In this document: piece by piece, positions 10,830 to 23,693 of the stretch
Position numbering within the stretch: position 1 is the first letter of the stretch
Layout: every line of letters begins with the position of its first letter
Assembly: GCA_022497155.1 (NCBI GenBank)
Contig: MU385721.1
Coordinates: 248,001-312,000 of the forward strand
From: Whalleya microplaca
Taxonomy: Eukaryota; Ascomycota; Sordariomycetes; Xylariales; Xylariaceae
Length of the DNA stretch: 64,000 nucleotides
Reading direction: 5' to 3'
Translations under genes and position numbers: made by a program
Notes under the pieces: generated by a model
Database searches by the model: none
What the model saw: only the letters and a program-made list of their open reading frames with translations
What the model was told of the DNA's origin: nothing

Positions 10830-12261
10830 CTAAAAGGCACTGCCGTCGACGTAGCCAGGCAGCTGTTGGACCCCGAGAGTCTTGCCCTTGATCATGTACA
10901 CCATGATGGAGAAGACCTTGACCGAGCCCAAGCGGCCTGCGCCTCGGTTCCGACCCGTAGACACGAAGAGGACGTCGAAAGGCAGCAACTTGACGACGAC
11001 AGGAGGTTTGCCCTTGAGGGCAAGATCGATGTTCTTGGCGACGCCGGCAGCCTATGTTTTCGAGTAGTGTTAGTCATACATAGGTATATTACAGAGAAAT
11101 AGCAAGGACAGGAAGACAGTTAACTCACCTGCTTCTGCGAAAGCACAAAACTGGCCCGCCCCGTCGAGACAATATCGCCCGCGGCCCAGACGTCCTGGGC
11201 CCCGTTGACGCGGTAGAAGTCATCGGCATCGACGTACTTCTTCTCGGTCAACAGCTTCGCGGGTAGGTACTCCGTGTTCGGGACGATCCCCATGGTAGGG
11301 AGATACAGATCCGTAGCGATCTTCTCGCCGCTCTTCAGCACGACCTCGGTGCGGCCGTCGGGCAGCACGCTGCTGCCCACGACGCGCGCCTCCTCGCGCA
11401 CCTGCACGCCCAGCTTCTTCAGCTCGGCCGCCACCGTCGACGCGAGCGAGTCCCCGCCCAGCACCTCGCGGTCGCCCGAGAGCAGCACCACCTCCTTGTC
11501 CTTGAACTCGAAGGCCAGCTCCGCGGCGGTCTCGACGCCCGTCGCGCCCGCGCCCGCGACCACGATGTGCCGCGCCGCGCGCACGCGGTCCTGGATCCCC
11601 GACACCAGCGCGCGGATCTCCGCGTGCGTGCCGTTGCTCTTCCAGGGGACGGAGGCGTCGACGGTGCGCGTCCCCGTCGCGAGCACCAGGTGGTCGTAGC
11701 TGATCACACGCTCGCCGTTGTCGCTGCCGGGGACGGACACCCGCACCGTCTTGGCGTCGGCGTCCACGCCCTCGGCGCTCCCGACCACGAACTCGAAGGC
11801 CGAGGACGGGTACTTGGCGAAGCCGTCCGCGATCGGCGCGCTGTACTGCTCCTCCTTCAGCAGGTCGGGGATCACGGCGCGCACGGAGGCGAGGTTCCAG
11901 AAGAAGTGGCTGTTCTAGATGGGAGTCAGTTCTGGCTCTGGAGAAAGATGTATGTGAACGCTGTGTAGTCCGGAGCCCATTGAGGCCTGGATGAGTGAGA
12001 GTTTTCTCGAGACCATCATTGATCGCATTCGCCAATGTTTGCTCCCCTTCATATGGTGACTTCTAATCACATGATCTCCCTCGTCTGCACTGCTACCGTC
12101 CCATTCTGATTGTGTATAGACGGCGGTTGAGAGTGTGTTCTTACCTTGGAAACGAGAATGACTTTGAGGTCCTCCACATGTGGTTTCGTGTATTTCAGAA
12201 GCCTGTGGGCGACTTGCAAGCCCGCGAAGGCGCCGCCGAGGACGACGATGGTCTTCGTCAT
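10830..12261 (-). CDS. AIF/FSP1-like FAD-dependent NAD(P)H oxidoreductase
   Basis: Three exons (12261-12145, 11914-11129, 11051-10830) join in phase 0 to 374 aa. The first Rossmann fold starts at residue 5 with 'VVLGGAFAGLQVAHRL'. The FAD-associated 'LVLATGTR' follows. The second, NAD(P)H-binding, fold has 'VVAGAGATGVETAAELA' at about residue 155, and 'DVWAAGDI' near 290 is the C-terminal FAD-contacting motif. The third exon is short but clearly coding. This is the architecture of AMID/AIFM2-type (FSP1-like) oxidoreductases, which reduce quinones using NAD(P)H. There is no obvious mitochondrial presequence, since the Rossmann strand starts at once. Exon 2 is very GC-rich. Exact substrate and location are unknown. 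Confidence 0.88.
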
Positions 12262-15200
12262 GGCTGTGGCTGTAGTTGAAGTCCGGATGCTCCTGGTAGG
12301 AATACTCAGTATGTAGCTAGGTAGCTAAGCTACTTATAAGGTCAGTAGCTAGTGTGGAACCGAGGCGAAACCAAGATGACCAGGGCTATGTGTATCAGGT
12401 ATGTGTATACAGATTATGTATGTCTGTATGGAGGAATGGAAGAAACTATTTATTATTCATTGTTCTCGGGTCCGTGAATGAACGACATCTTATATATAAA
12501 TACTGCCTAGACTTATTAGGTACCTGTGTCTCACCCCAGAAGGAACGGACCCCTAGGTACGCTGTGAATGTACTAGGTTACGTATGTATAACTCCTGCTG
12601 CCTGCCTCACAGGGACGAACCAGGCCTCAGACTATAGATGTTAGCGTCAACCTTAACTAACACATTGCACGCCTCGGATGGTGCCCCACTGTCCAGGTGC
12701 TGCTCGGATCCGTCTTCTTCAGCTGTAATTATTAAGCAGCCCGAGTCATACATAGGTAGTCGTTTTTAAGCGCCTAACTGTTTGTTGGTAATACTAAATC
12801 GATCCTTACTAATTGGCAAGTGAGTAAGTTATAGCCACCTTCATTACTCAGGCTGAGAAATACATGCGAAGTATAAACCGCAGAACATAATTTTGCTTCG
12901 CATTCGGATACCTATTGTTGCAACGCCCGTCCCTCGGAAACGGTCCATATTTTGTGTCGCGGTCTAGAAGCCAACACCCCCTGGTTCCTGTTTCTACCCA
13001 CCATCCGGGGTCCGTTCGAGACGGAAGTTCCCCACGTGGTCCATCAATAAAAGTAAAGAACAAGACGATGAGAATTTCTGTGTTAATATAAACAATCACC
13101 TATACCTAATGTTTCAAGAGGTGACAGGTGGTCAAACTTCCACTACAGTATACGTACGAAGGCAATTATGATCAGATCCTTCAATCCTTGCTTAATGCGC
13201 GGGAGCGGTGCGGGAACAGAATAGACATTATTCATGCTTTCGCCTCTCATTCCTGACAGCACTCTCTTGAATTATTATGCTGCAGCTAGCATGTACCTAC
13301 AATGCGGGTTGGAGAGAGTCGCCTAGGCGTCAGTGGCGTCTGTGGTCCAGTCCATATCTGTTTTCAAGATCAAGCCAAGGAAGCAATCTCGGTCCCGAAT
13401 GCGAGGTCGAAACAAACGTCCCGATAGGTCGTAGCTAGAATCTCGGTGTTTCTTATTGGACCAATACATAGTAAATTGGTGGCAGACTTTCCTACTTGGG
13501 ACTCTCTATCTTAAACTGTGGCCCGGTGCTGATTACTGAATATATTGTGTTCTAGTCATCACAGGCGACCTATTCGCGCATCCGTTTACACCAAATAGTG
13601 TTGCCGCAAGTCGCAGTGAGTGTCACTGAGTGTTGGTCCCTTGACATGAATTTTTAATCGTCAAAAATCTAAGCGTTTCACTCATAGGATCGACAATTTA
13701 CTGATTTGTGGAAATCCACTGATTATACAATTGCAGCATCGACTCATTCTCATCACCCAACCCTGGAGTCCAATAAGACACCTGTTAGTCTCCCGAAAAT
13801 GATTGTGATATCTCCTCCGCGACAACTTTCCATGGCAGAAGCTAAGCTATATGACCATGACGTCTTGTTAGAGAAGACATTGTTTTGATTTCATCCTGGC
13901 AAATGGCATCTTGTTCGAATAGAGCAGATTATCCACACCAGGTATCAAATTCTCATAAAGCTCAGGTTCGGCTCTGTCTCAATGGTCTAGTTATGTCGAG
14001 ACCTTTAATATGCATATTCATAAAGCCCTACATGCGGACCGAGGCTACTGATATTTGAGAAGGAAGTATATCTAGGTATCTATCAGGACAGACGAGACCG
14101 GACAGCGGCAGGCATCCAACGAACGCATCGTTTTGCGTCTCAAATCTTTAACGAGCACGACAAATGGGCAGAAACTCGTACGAACATTTCACAATACCTT
14201 TGAAATTCCCGGCCCTATTGGGCTTCACAACTTCTTCGTATACGACCAGCTTTGTGTGTCTCGAGGATCGACGTCTCGGTGCTGAGGGTAAACCACTCAA
14301 ATACCTGGTGAAGCCTACACTTAGAAAAGTTGTAGATCCCTGGATATCCTAGATGATTGAGTGCCTGTGATCTGCAATTTCGGTGAGGCAAAGTAGAAAA
14401 TAGCCTCGTCGCTGTTAAGATGATGCCAGATCTCTAGAGTACTAGATATTGTCTGATGCATCCTTTAGACGGAGAAGATGGATATATGAAGTCTTGGGTT
14501 CATGGTAAGTACCACGTCAAAGCTCTAGATGAGATAGGCTTGCTGACGGGCCACCAACGCCATCAACACCAGATTTGATATCTGTTAGAGGGTAAACATC
14601 TCTTAAAGAAACGAATTCCCAGAGGTCTCTAGATGGGGTTATCAGATAAGAATCGTATTCCTCTGGGGAGATCACCTAAAACCTTCTTTGAAATGAAAAA
14701 GAGGGATATTCCCTTATTTCTTTGACGACGATGGTAGACCGGCTCCTCTTTACATCTCTGGCTACAAGTTGATGGCATTTCGGCATCGTTATGACCAGTC
14801 CAGCCTTGACGCAGTCTGGAATCTGATAAGCCAACTAGGGCCTTCTAATCCTCTTACGTTGAAAAGGACTGCTCCCTATTGTCTCGTTAGGAGCCTGACC
14901 TGCTGCTAAAGGTATGCTTAGAACAGCTGCTCTGTCTAACTTCACGCCAGCATAAGTGACCGTCATTGGACTTGTGGAGAGGTTCCACGCGGGGGTCGTG
15001 TGGGCAACGTTGGAGGTTTCCCTTATCATTAAGCAACAGTTCTCTAACACTGGCATGCTGACAAGGCAACTTGGCTTTGGACCGTGTTGGCCCTACCTGA
15101 GATCCTCAAGACAGTACATACATCTGATAAGCAGGAAGGAATCCAGGTTTCTTGCGCAAGGGCAAGACAGAGTCTCTAACCTTGAGAGCCCATGGGGCGA

Positions 15201-15784
15201 AATGCTATGAAACGAAATCTCCATATAGTTAATGGTGGGAGGGGACATAGCGATCTGTGAGTTAATTATGCGCGCCGAACAATGTTTTGACACAAGACAC
15301 AAGACTCGTGTGCTAATAAGCATATTGAGAACGGAGTTTTTGATGAAATACGAGAGCCCGATATCGACGAAGATTCACAAGCGATAAACTATTAGGTATT
15401 CGACTATGCAGACTGTAGGAGGAAGGTATCACATGGTGTTAGAGCCCTAAGATTACATAAGGGAAATCGATCAACGCCCGAGGCCCTCTTAAGTGGGGTT
15501 TCTAAGCCAGATCCAGCCAACCACGAAAGGCAGATCCTCCCCGCACACCCAACGAACGCAATGACGATGCTGAAGAAGTTAAGAACCCCGAACCCCGCCA
15601 AAGCCCGTTCCCAACAACAACTTATACAAGAATTCTACAAGAAACCAGCCGACCTTCTTTTTAGAGACCCGTGGTTTATATAAACGAGATATACCCCTCG
15701 CGATCGTCTACCGAGCGTGTGTGCTTTGATCTTCATAAACGAAAGAGCATAACCGAAACATTCCTACCGTCATAATCCGTCAAG
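12262..15784. other. Gene-poor 3.5-kb stretch
   Basis: No gene can be supported over 3.5 kb. All open frames are short (60-96 codons), overlap on both strands and lack domain signals. Short TCTAGA/TCTCTAGA-type words recur around 14,430-14,640, which may reflect an old repeat, but I could not define ends. The final 150 bases are the promoter and leader of the acyl-CoA-binding protein gene. Confidence 0.4.
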
Positions 15785-16301
15785 ATGGTCGAACTCAGCC
15801 CCGCTTTCAAACAGGCCGTGGAGGACTCTAGGAAGCTCACCTCGAAGCCCGAGAACAACGACCTGCTGGAACTCTACGGTATGATCTTCTTGCTTCTTCA
15901 GCTTTAGCTACCTTGCTATAGTTGGTGTCTTGCAAATACTAACCATTAGCATCTGCTCTCTAGCTCTCTACAAGATAGCAAACGGCGAGGACATCACCAC
16001 GGCCGAGAAGCCCGGCATGTTCGACCTGAAGGTAAGGCTACACCCCCACCCGACCCTACTAGGGCTTAATGTCTCGCATTCATGTGTGCATGCGGAATTA
16101 GTACCTACCTGAAGCAAGTAGCTAACCAGTCGTGCTCCCACCCCGTAGGGCAAGTACAAGTACCAGGAGTGGCAGAAGCGCGTCGACGAGGGGATCACCC
16201 AGGACAAGGCGCAGGAGCTCTACGTCGCCAAGGTGGAGGAGCTGAAGAACAAGTACGGATTCGACGCGAACAAGGAGGCCGAGCCCGTGTCCCGCTCCTA
16301 A
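15785..16301 (+). CDS. ACB1: Acyl-CoA-binding protein
   Basis: Three small exons (15785-15878, 15964-16031, 16149-16301; acceptors CTAG and GTAG) give 104 aa. The protein starts MVELSPAFKQAVEDS and carries the ACBP signature 'LYALYKIANGED' followed by 'GKYKYQEWQKR', the conserved Tyr, Lys and Trp positions that grip the acyl-CoA 3'-phosphate and acyl chain. It is a small cytosolic four-helix protein that binds medium- and long-chain acyl-CoA esters and buffers and delivers them for lipid synthesis. A tail of about 15 residues extends beyond the usual 86-90 aa core. The exons are too short to appear as long open frames, so the gene is easy to miss. ATG context is strong (gtcaagATGG). Confidence 0.95.
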
Positions 16302-16703
16302 GCAGATGGAGCCTCTGTTACTACTACATTGCATTGCGTCGTAGGCATGGAGGGACAGCGTCGGTGTATACGCATGAATACTTGAGCAGATACAGCCATG
16401 TCAGTTTTACAGTAGCATATGTAGCAGCACTTGGACGTGCTTTTCCATAGAGAAAGAACCTGAAGTTAGCAGGCGGCCTCGCTTAGTGAAATTCGGATTG
16501 AAATCTACTGCCACGTATTCGTGAACGCTTAAAATAAGCTGTTGATGTGGGCCGGAGACTATGATCTAGACTCTATTAGCTAATGATCACTCCAAGATAC
16601 TCGCCCTTTGCCTAGTGGATGCCTATATCATGTGTCTCTCGACGATTATGTGCGGATCAAGGGACTATTGTGCAGATTGAGGGACTGGACTTTGTTATTG
16701 ATC
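16302..16703. other. Convergent 3' spacer
   Basis: About 400 bases between the convergent ACBP and TDP1 genes. No gene seen. Confidence 0.5.
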
Positions 16704-18867
16704 CTATGTAGTCCAAACCCGTCCTGTCCAGTCGGGCTCGTTGTAGCTTGCGGTAGCAACCCAAGGTACTTCACTATTCCCATACCGTTGCAACGGAAGA
16801 TTATACGGGATCCTTAGTCCGATCAGGGGCTCATCACCGTCTAGGACTTCCTTGGCAGGCATATCCGTCACTGCGATATCGGTGTTAGTATTTCTTCTCT
16901 CCAGCTAATATGGTGGTAGGTTGGGTGTCCTAAGACTTATCTTCAGATCACCTCAGGACTCCCAATCATTCGATAAATGGGATATTTGAGCTCATAAATC
17001 GGGATGGAAGGAATTGAGGAACAACACCAGATAATACTTACTGAACGTTCCCACCATCTTTGCACCCTCGGACAGCAGCTCCGGCCACACCAACACGCCA
17101 ATCTCCCATGACGCGATCCGCACCTGTGCAACGCCATTTGTGGCCTCGCCCCAGGCCTGTTTTGATATGTTTGCCGAAGTCAGAAGCGCCCAGTCGATGG
17201 ACTTCTCGCCATACCGAATGTACGTCTTGATGTGCGGAGCGGCCCGCTTGCGGCCGCTGTCTCGCGATTCCCCTTCTTGGGCTTGGATGGAGTATTGATA
17301 TTAGTTAAGAACATTGATTCATAGATGAATAAGGGAATCTGCTGATATGACTTACATATGCCCTTCTCAGAATCATTTGCCCAGTGGTGAAGGATGGGCC
17401 TCATGTACTGAAGTTGCTTCGTCTGGGCCGCAGACTGGATCTTCATGTGTATAGAGCCTCCCGAGGCGTACCCATCCAGGGACCGCCGAATCTCATTGGG
17501 CGTGGGGAATACGATCTTGAAGTCCGGTTTCGATGTAATCGCTTTGGCCGGCGACGACAGTGCATCAAATAGAGTGCGCTTTAACCAGCTGTCGGTGGCG
17601 CCGAGCGTAGCAATGGAGGAGATCTGCACCACGATCTCAGACTTCCCAGGCTGCACTGGAACAGAGCGGAGAGCGTGCTTAACAGCTGCCCACCCCCATC
17701 GAGTCTTGCTCAGGTCGTCGTTTACGTCGTGCTTCCCCGGTACGCTGGCAATCAGGGCTCCGCGTACGGCTAAGAAGTCGTACTTCGCGAGCTCCTCGAC
17801 CAGGGACTTGCAGACTGGTCTTCGGCTGTTGTAGGCACGCAGGTAGCTGAGTATATCGGCTTTGAATCTCGCTCCGCTGCCGATCTTCATGTCCGCCTCC
17901 GCTGACCCTTCCGGGCTCCTCAGACGTGGGAGCCGTGGCGTCCGCCATACACCGTTCGTCATGTTAGTCCAGTCTTTGGATATCATGTTGGCTGTGTGTA
18001 TGATGACCTCGGCGGTTTCGTCATGTCTGAACAATATGATCATCTTGGAATGGTGGGTGCCGAACATCTCGGGCATGAAGGCTGCGTGGGTAGTGACATT
18101 GCTGTATTGAGACGCTTGTTGCTAAATTCGCGTCAGTATTCTTGCACCGTGTGTGGCTATACGAGTGAAATACATATTCAACAATTTCAAGTAACCTAGA
18201 AGCGTTATAGGGAAGGCTTCACCATACCATGTTAGGGATTACATCTACGTCCATTCGGCGTGCCACACTGGCCAGGAGAAAGAGTCTAGCAACGAACGGA
18301 ATCGCTGGCTTCAACCTGGCTCGAGAAGAGACATAAAATGTCTCAAGGAAGCGTTTTTGAGTTCATTCAAAGTAATTTAAACGCATACTACCTTACCTGT
18401 ATTCCCTAGGATGCAATTGGTGGAGGCCGTGGGCTTTGAATACGAGGAATGTCCTGGGTACGAGATGTGAATTCGAGATATCTTACCTCAAGCAATATTC
18501 TACTAGAGTCCTCCTTCTTCCAAAAGCCGTGAACAATATGAACCTTGACTAGGGACCTTGTATCCTCGTCGAAATGGCTCATGAGAAAGTCCACATCGTG
18601 TAAGTAATTGAACTCCCAACATTCGGCAATAAGTGGATCCCCGAGCAGATCCTTGAGAGAAACCGCATCGATGTTAGACGCCTCCGGGAGATCTCTGATT
18701 GTCGTGAGCTGGAACGGCGAGGGGATTAGTTTGCGTTCCTTGTTCCTTTTTTTCCTTGGGGGGCTGATTGGATGCGAAAGTGACATTGGGGTCCGGTCAG
18801 ATTCCTTGACAGTGTGGTCCTCATCGGCATCACTGACTCGTCGTCGCTTCGACGGGGGCTCTGCCAT
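16704..18867 (-). CDS. TDP1: Tyrosyl-DNA phosphodiesterase 1
   Basis: Four exons (18867-18487, 18121-17356, 17281-17042, 16870-16704) join in frame to 517 aa. Both halves of the phospholipase-D-type active site are present: 'HHSKMIILF' with H152/K154 and downstream 'HTANMISKDW', then 'HIKTYIR' (about H399/K401) with 'LLTSANISKQAWG'. The C-terminal exon carries 'GLRIPYNLPL' and 'EPDWTGRVW', typical of the family end. The enzyme hydrolyses 3'-phosphotyrosyl bonds left by trapped topoisomerase I and acts in the nucleus; a basic KRRR cluster sits at residues 7-10. The first intron is 365 nt, long for this genome, and might hide a small exon, although the direct junction (LLE followed by QQASQY) fits the family. 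The final acceptor (CAG at 16873-16871) was chosen because it alone keeps phase. Confidence 0.92.
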
Positions 18868-20322
18868 TTTCTTCCCAATAATATAATTTTAGGGGAGTCC
18901 GACTTGTATATAGATTGTTAATTTACGTCCAATAGTTGATCCGGGGACCCGTGTACTTGGTGCCACAAGTTACTCGACGGGAGCCGGATACGGTGTAGAC
19001 GGGTCCGCCACAGCTGTAATGCTGCGTCGGGTCTGAATTATTCGGCCCGTGCCTAAAAGAAGCGGTAGAGGCAAGAGTGGCCCCAACACGAGGCTCTCTT
19101 CGTCTAATAACCCTGAGACACCTACTTCTTAAAGCTGGAGAATGCTGACGCGGACTGCCGATTGATGTTCCGTAATTCGTGACGGCACAGCTTGGCGTTC
19201 ACTGATCGTCACAGCCGTGAACTGAAACGGCCAGCTGGGTCAGTACAACAAATACGAGGAAACATTCAGATTTAGTATGCAGAGAGTTGCCTCCTCGGAT
19301 TTCGTATTGAGTAGAGTCTCACTTGATAGCCGTGTTGATGAAACAATGGGCTAGAGATGAGTTGAGGAAGTGAAGAATCGCATTGGTGATTATACCATGT
19401 AATACACCTGAAGTATAGACTGGATGTAATATGGACTAGTTGACGCTACTGCTAACACTGTTAACGCTGACAACGTAGTTTGTTTGGGTACCTCCCAGCT
19501 GGCACCTAGTTGAAACCGCTTAACCAGGCGGCTTAGGGATACATGTATCAAGCCACACTTCAAGTATGTATGTACTGTAATTGTGGCTCGGCACACACTT
19601 CACGTGTTAGGATGGACCCCATCGAACTAATAAAATTGGCTTTCCGTGATTGGCCAGCAGCTCATTTGCAGGCTTGCAGGTGACAACGCCAAACGGGACA
19701 GTGTGTGGCAGGCAGGCAGCGCCTCCTGATTTCTGATCTCTTGCTTACCTTACCTAATTCCGTACAAGGTAGGGGGGAAAAAGAAGAGCGTCTGTCTTGT
19801 TTCAACAAGCCAATTTTTTGCATCCTCCTCCTGATGACCTACATACTTTACTTATCCATCCTAGAAAAGGGCCACCAACAACGACGAACCGCTAACGAAT
19901 CCGAGCCTCTCTAATTTTTTGTTGCTGGAGGCGGGCGTTTATTAATTCCTGTAGACGGAACGTCTCTCTGCTTCTTTTTTTCTTTTTTTTTTTCTTCCTC
20001 TTCCTCTTCTTCTCCTTTTGTCTTTTCCCCGTTGCATATATTCCGATGCACCGCAGTCGGTGACGCGACTCGCTGGCCCCCTTTCTCGACCGCCCCCGAA
20101 GCAATTTGCAGCATAGAGCGTTTCTTTCAGCACTCAGCCTCCCGTGCTGAGTCGTCGCGCCCAGTCAATCCACGTCAATCCACCACCGATCCGACAACAC
20201 ACACACACTCACGCACTTCGTTGCCCTGCATCGATAAGCTCTTAATAATCCCCCGTGGATTTGGATTGGATCCTTCATAATACGCTCGTTTTTCATTTGC
20301 GACATATCGCGATCCTTCAGCT
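18868..20322. other. Divergent intergenic region
   Basis: 1.45 kb between TDP1 (-) and the PDI-like gene (+). No gene seen. From about 19,963 to 20,030 there is a strong polypyrimidine tract (long T runs with TTCC/TCTTC), typical of a fungal core promoter for the downstream gene. Confidence 0.5.
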
Positions 20323-22613
20323 ATGAGGCTCGCCTCTTTTGCGCTGTTCCTCAGCGCCGCCGCCCTTGGAACTGCGCAAGCAATTGGTGCCGACACGAGC
20401 GAAAGCCCCGATCAAGAAAACACCTATTTCAATGGCAAAAGAGTCCCTCCATTACTCGATTTAACTTCCGACAGCTTCGACAAGGAAGTCAAGCTGTCGA
20501 AATATATGGTAGTGAAATATTACAGGTAAGATGAATCTTTGTCACCTGAGACGGTCATGTTGGACCTTGGATCTTGGCATACTGTTATCTTTGTCGCGCC
20601 TACAACTCCTCGCTCTCGACTGCGACTCGGACACCTCGCTAACAATGACACCAGTCCCTACTGTCCGCATTGTACAGAATTCGCACCGACTTACCAGACC
20701 CTTTACGAATACTACTACACGTTGAAAGCCCCGACCGACTCAGAATCGACGACACCGACGACTTCTTTCGAGAAATACTATGATATCAGGTTTGCCGAAG
20801 TGAACTGTATCGCCTATGGTGATATGTGCGCAAAGCATGACGTTGTTGCATGGCCCCAAACGACGCTCTACAAGGATGGCGAGGTTGTCGAAACTATCCA
20901 GGGTGGGAAGAGCATTTCGGCTCTCTCGAAAATGATTGAGACTGCTTTAGAGAAAGAGAAGCCCGGTACCCGTCCTAAAGAGCTTGTGCTTCCTGAACCT
21001 GGCGCAACTGCTGTGCCAGGTTCATCATCTGAGACTCTAGAACCCGCTAAGGAGGCCGCTGAGAAACCTCTAAAAGATACAAAGATCGATGAGCTAGCGC
21101 CGACCAAGATTACTCCACCGCAGAAGGCCGATGACACTAAACCAGCTAAGCCAACGGTGACTCCCAACAAGGAAGGAATTTCTATCCCTCTTACGGCCGA
21201 CAGTTTCCAGAGCCTGGTGACTATGACCCAGGAGCCATGGTTCATCAAGTTCTACGCTCCGTGGTGCCATCACTGTCAAGCCATGGCCTCGAACTGGCAG
21301 CAACTAGCCAAAGAGATGAAGGGCAAACTGAATATCGGTGAAGTCAACTGTGATGCCGAATCGAGACTCTGCAAGGATGTTCGTGTTCGGGGTTACCCTA
21401 CAATCCTGTTCTTTAGGGGAGGCGAGCGTGTCGAGTACGATGGTCTCCGTGGCCTGGGCGATTTTATCCACTACACCGAGAAGGCTTTGGATATCTGCGA
21501 AGGCGTTCTGGACGTTAACGCCGAGTCCTTCAGCGCCCTTGAGCAGAAGGAAGACGTCATCTTCGTCTACTTCTACGACCATGCCACCACGATGGAAGAC
21601 TTCATGGCCCTTGAAAGACTGCCCCTAAGTCTTATTGGCCATGCTAAGCTGGTTAAGACGAATGACCCCGAGCTCTATAAAAGGTTCAAAATCTCGACCT
21701 GGCCTAGATTGCTGGTGTCGCGAGAAGGAAGACCTACATATTATACGCCGCTGACACCGAGAGAAATGCGCGACACCCATCTCGTTTTGAACTGGATGAA
21801 GTCTGTCTGGCTTCCTATCGTCCCCGAACTGACTGCTTCGAATGCTCGCGAAATCATGGACGGAAAGATCGTTGTCCTCGGAATCCTCAATAGGGAAGAC
21901 CAGGAATCATTCATCAGCGCGAAGCGTGAAATGAAAATGGCAGCAAACGAGTGGATGGATAAGCAAATCCAATTATTCCAACTCGAACGACAGAACCTTC
22001 GAGATGCCAAACAACTCCGTCTCGAGGAGGCAGAGGACCGTGGTGATCAGCGGGCGTTGCGAGCAGCAAAGAGCATCCGGATCAATATGGACAAGTCGGA
22101 CCATAAAGAGATCGCCTTCGCCTGGGTTGATGGTGTTTTCTGGCAGAGATGGATTCGTACCACCTATGGTATCGACATCAAGGATGGTGAGCGCGTCGTT
22201 ATCAACGATGAAGACGTGAGTTTCAATTAATCCCATTTTATAACTGATGGGCCTATGCTAACCCTGATTAGAACCGACGATATTGGGATATAACCATTAC
22301 CGGCAATTACATCGTTCCTTCGCGTGTATCGATCCTCGAGACCATTTCTAAAGTCACCACCTCTCCCCCTGTCATCAAGCCGAAGCTCACCATTTCGAGC
22401 TTTGAGAAGATCTTTTTCGACATACGCGTCACATTTGTTGAACACCCATATCTTTCTTTTGGCTGCATAGCGGGCCTTGGTCTAGGCTGCGCATCATGGT
22501 TCCGAGGACGAATCCGAAGAAATCGCGGCCACTTCCGTTTGGAAGATAATCTTCCCATTAAAGAGATAAAGGAGGGCCTTCTTGGCAATACCGCTAATGG
22601 GAAGAAGGATTGA
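20323..22613 (+). CDS. Membrane-anchored thioredoxin/PDI-like protein
   Basis: Three exons (20323-20525, 20655-22215, 22272-22613) give 701 aa. A signal peptide is visible (MRLASFALFLSAAALGTAQA). Two thioredoxin domains carry redox motifs: 'SPYCPHC' (C71, C74) and 'APWCHHC' (C272, C275), each followed by the usual cis-Pro regions ('AWPQTTLY' and 'GYPTILFF'). A Pro/Lys/Glu-rich linker of about 75 residues separates them. A redox-silent stretch, a charged helical segment (about 520-560) and one membrane segment near residues 648-665 follow, with a basic cytosolic tail ending GKKD. This fits an ER type I membrane oxidoreductase of the TMX/Eps1 type, acting in disulfide formation or quality control. 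Intron 1 cuts just before the first active site, within the codon for S68. Confidence 0.9.
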
Positions 22614-22985
22614 AGTGCTTTTTTTGAGCGTAGATGGAGTTATAGCATCGGCATTTGGAGCCATGGGTAACTTAACTGGAATTCAATCATGATCCAGCGG
22701 GGAGTTTCTGTATAATACTCTGTCTTGTCCTAACCCGCTTGCACATGTCACACATACACAGACACAGACGTCCTCATACACTTTGTCTCCAACGATTCTC
22801 GCTTTATTCAGGGTTTGGTTATGGTACAACGTTGATATCAGCACAACTTACGGGGTGGCGGCGGGGAAACTTCTTTTGGGACAACTGGGGAATGAGGACG
22901 ACGCGAGCAGAAAGAGAAAGAATACCAACAAGGTTATGCCAAACCGGGTTATTCGTGACCCTTTTTTTATGGCAGGGGTGCACCA

Positions 22986-23022
<37 letters not shown>

Positions 23023-23693
23023 AACAGACCAATGCATTATAATAATATCCTCTACCTGCCCTAATACTGCCTCTCTCTTTCACTTGGATCGTCCATCTCC
23101 TATCGTTTCGCCCGGTTCTTGATCTGCTGTTGCGTTTGGCGTGTATATAGCATCTGTTCATATGACATACGGATCATCTACTCTAGGACAAGAGTTATAC
23201 AAAAAGAATTCTAGGAATACTTGCACATCTTAGAAGACTTGAGCCGCAAATAGCTTGGCCGGCAGCAACTTTCTTACCCCAGTGAGTGATGATTAGATGA
23301 CCTAACATAGGATATTCCGTCTAATGGAGTAGATGAGGACCTTATATCAAGTTCCTTATATTAATATGCCGTCTCAACAGATATCCGCTTTCCACTCATG
23401 TGGCAAAATGAAGTATTCGGACATTGGCTCTATCGATATCAACCTGCTGAACATATCTGTAATGCAGTAATCTTCAATATCCACTACCACAGATGTGTAC
23501 TTCCTAAGAAACCATGTTATAGTTTACGGACTACTTCAAGGCCTACGTTGTCTCATGCAATTCATTCATTCATCTAGTCTACGAAACTCAGCATCTCGAC
23601 ATAGGCTCGCTATGCACGCATGCTCTTGCTTTCCAGAAATTCTATCCTCTTCAGAATGACCTCAGTACCCAGAGAGCGGTACATCAAACCAAA
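22614..23693. other. Convergent spacer with microsatellite
   Basis: About 1.1 kb between the convergent PDI-like and phospholipase D genes. It contains a (GA)15 microsatellite, listed separately, and otherwise AT-rich sequence with no supported gene. Confidence 0.5.
22991..23020. repeat. (GA)15 microsatellite
   Basis: Fifteen uninterrupted GA dinucleotides in the convergent spacer, preceded by a short A-rich run. Confidence 0.95.

Noticed and set aside
14835..15210. Overlapping frames on both strands in the 12.3-15.8 kb gap
   Set aside because: Both look equally random, with no domain or splice support.
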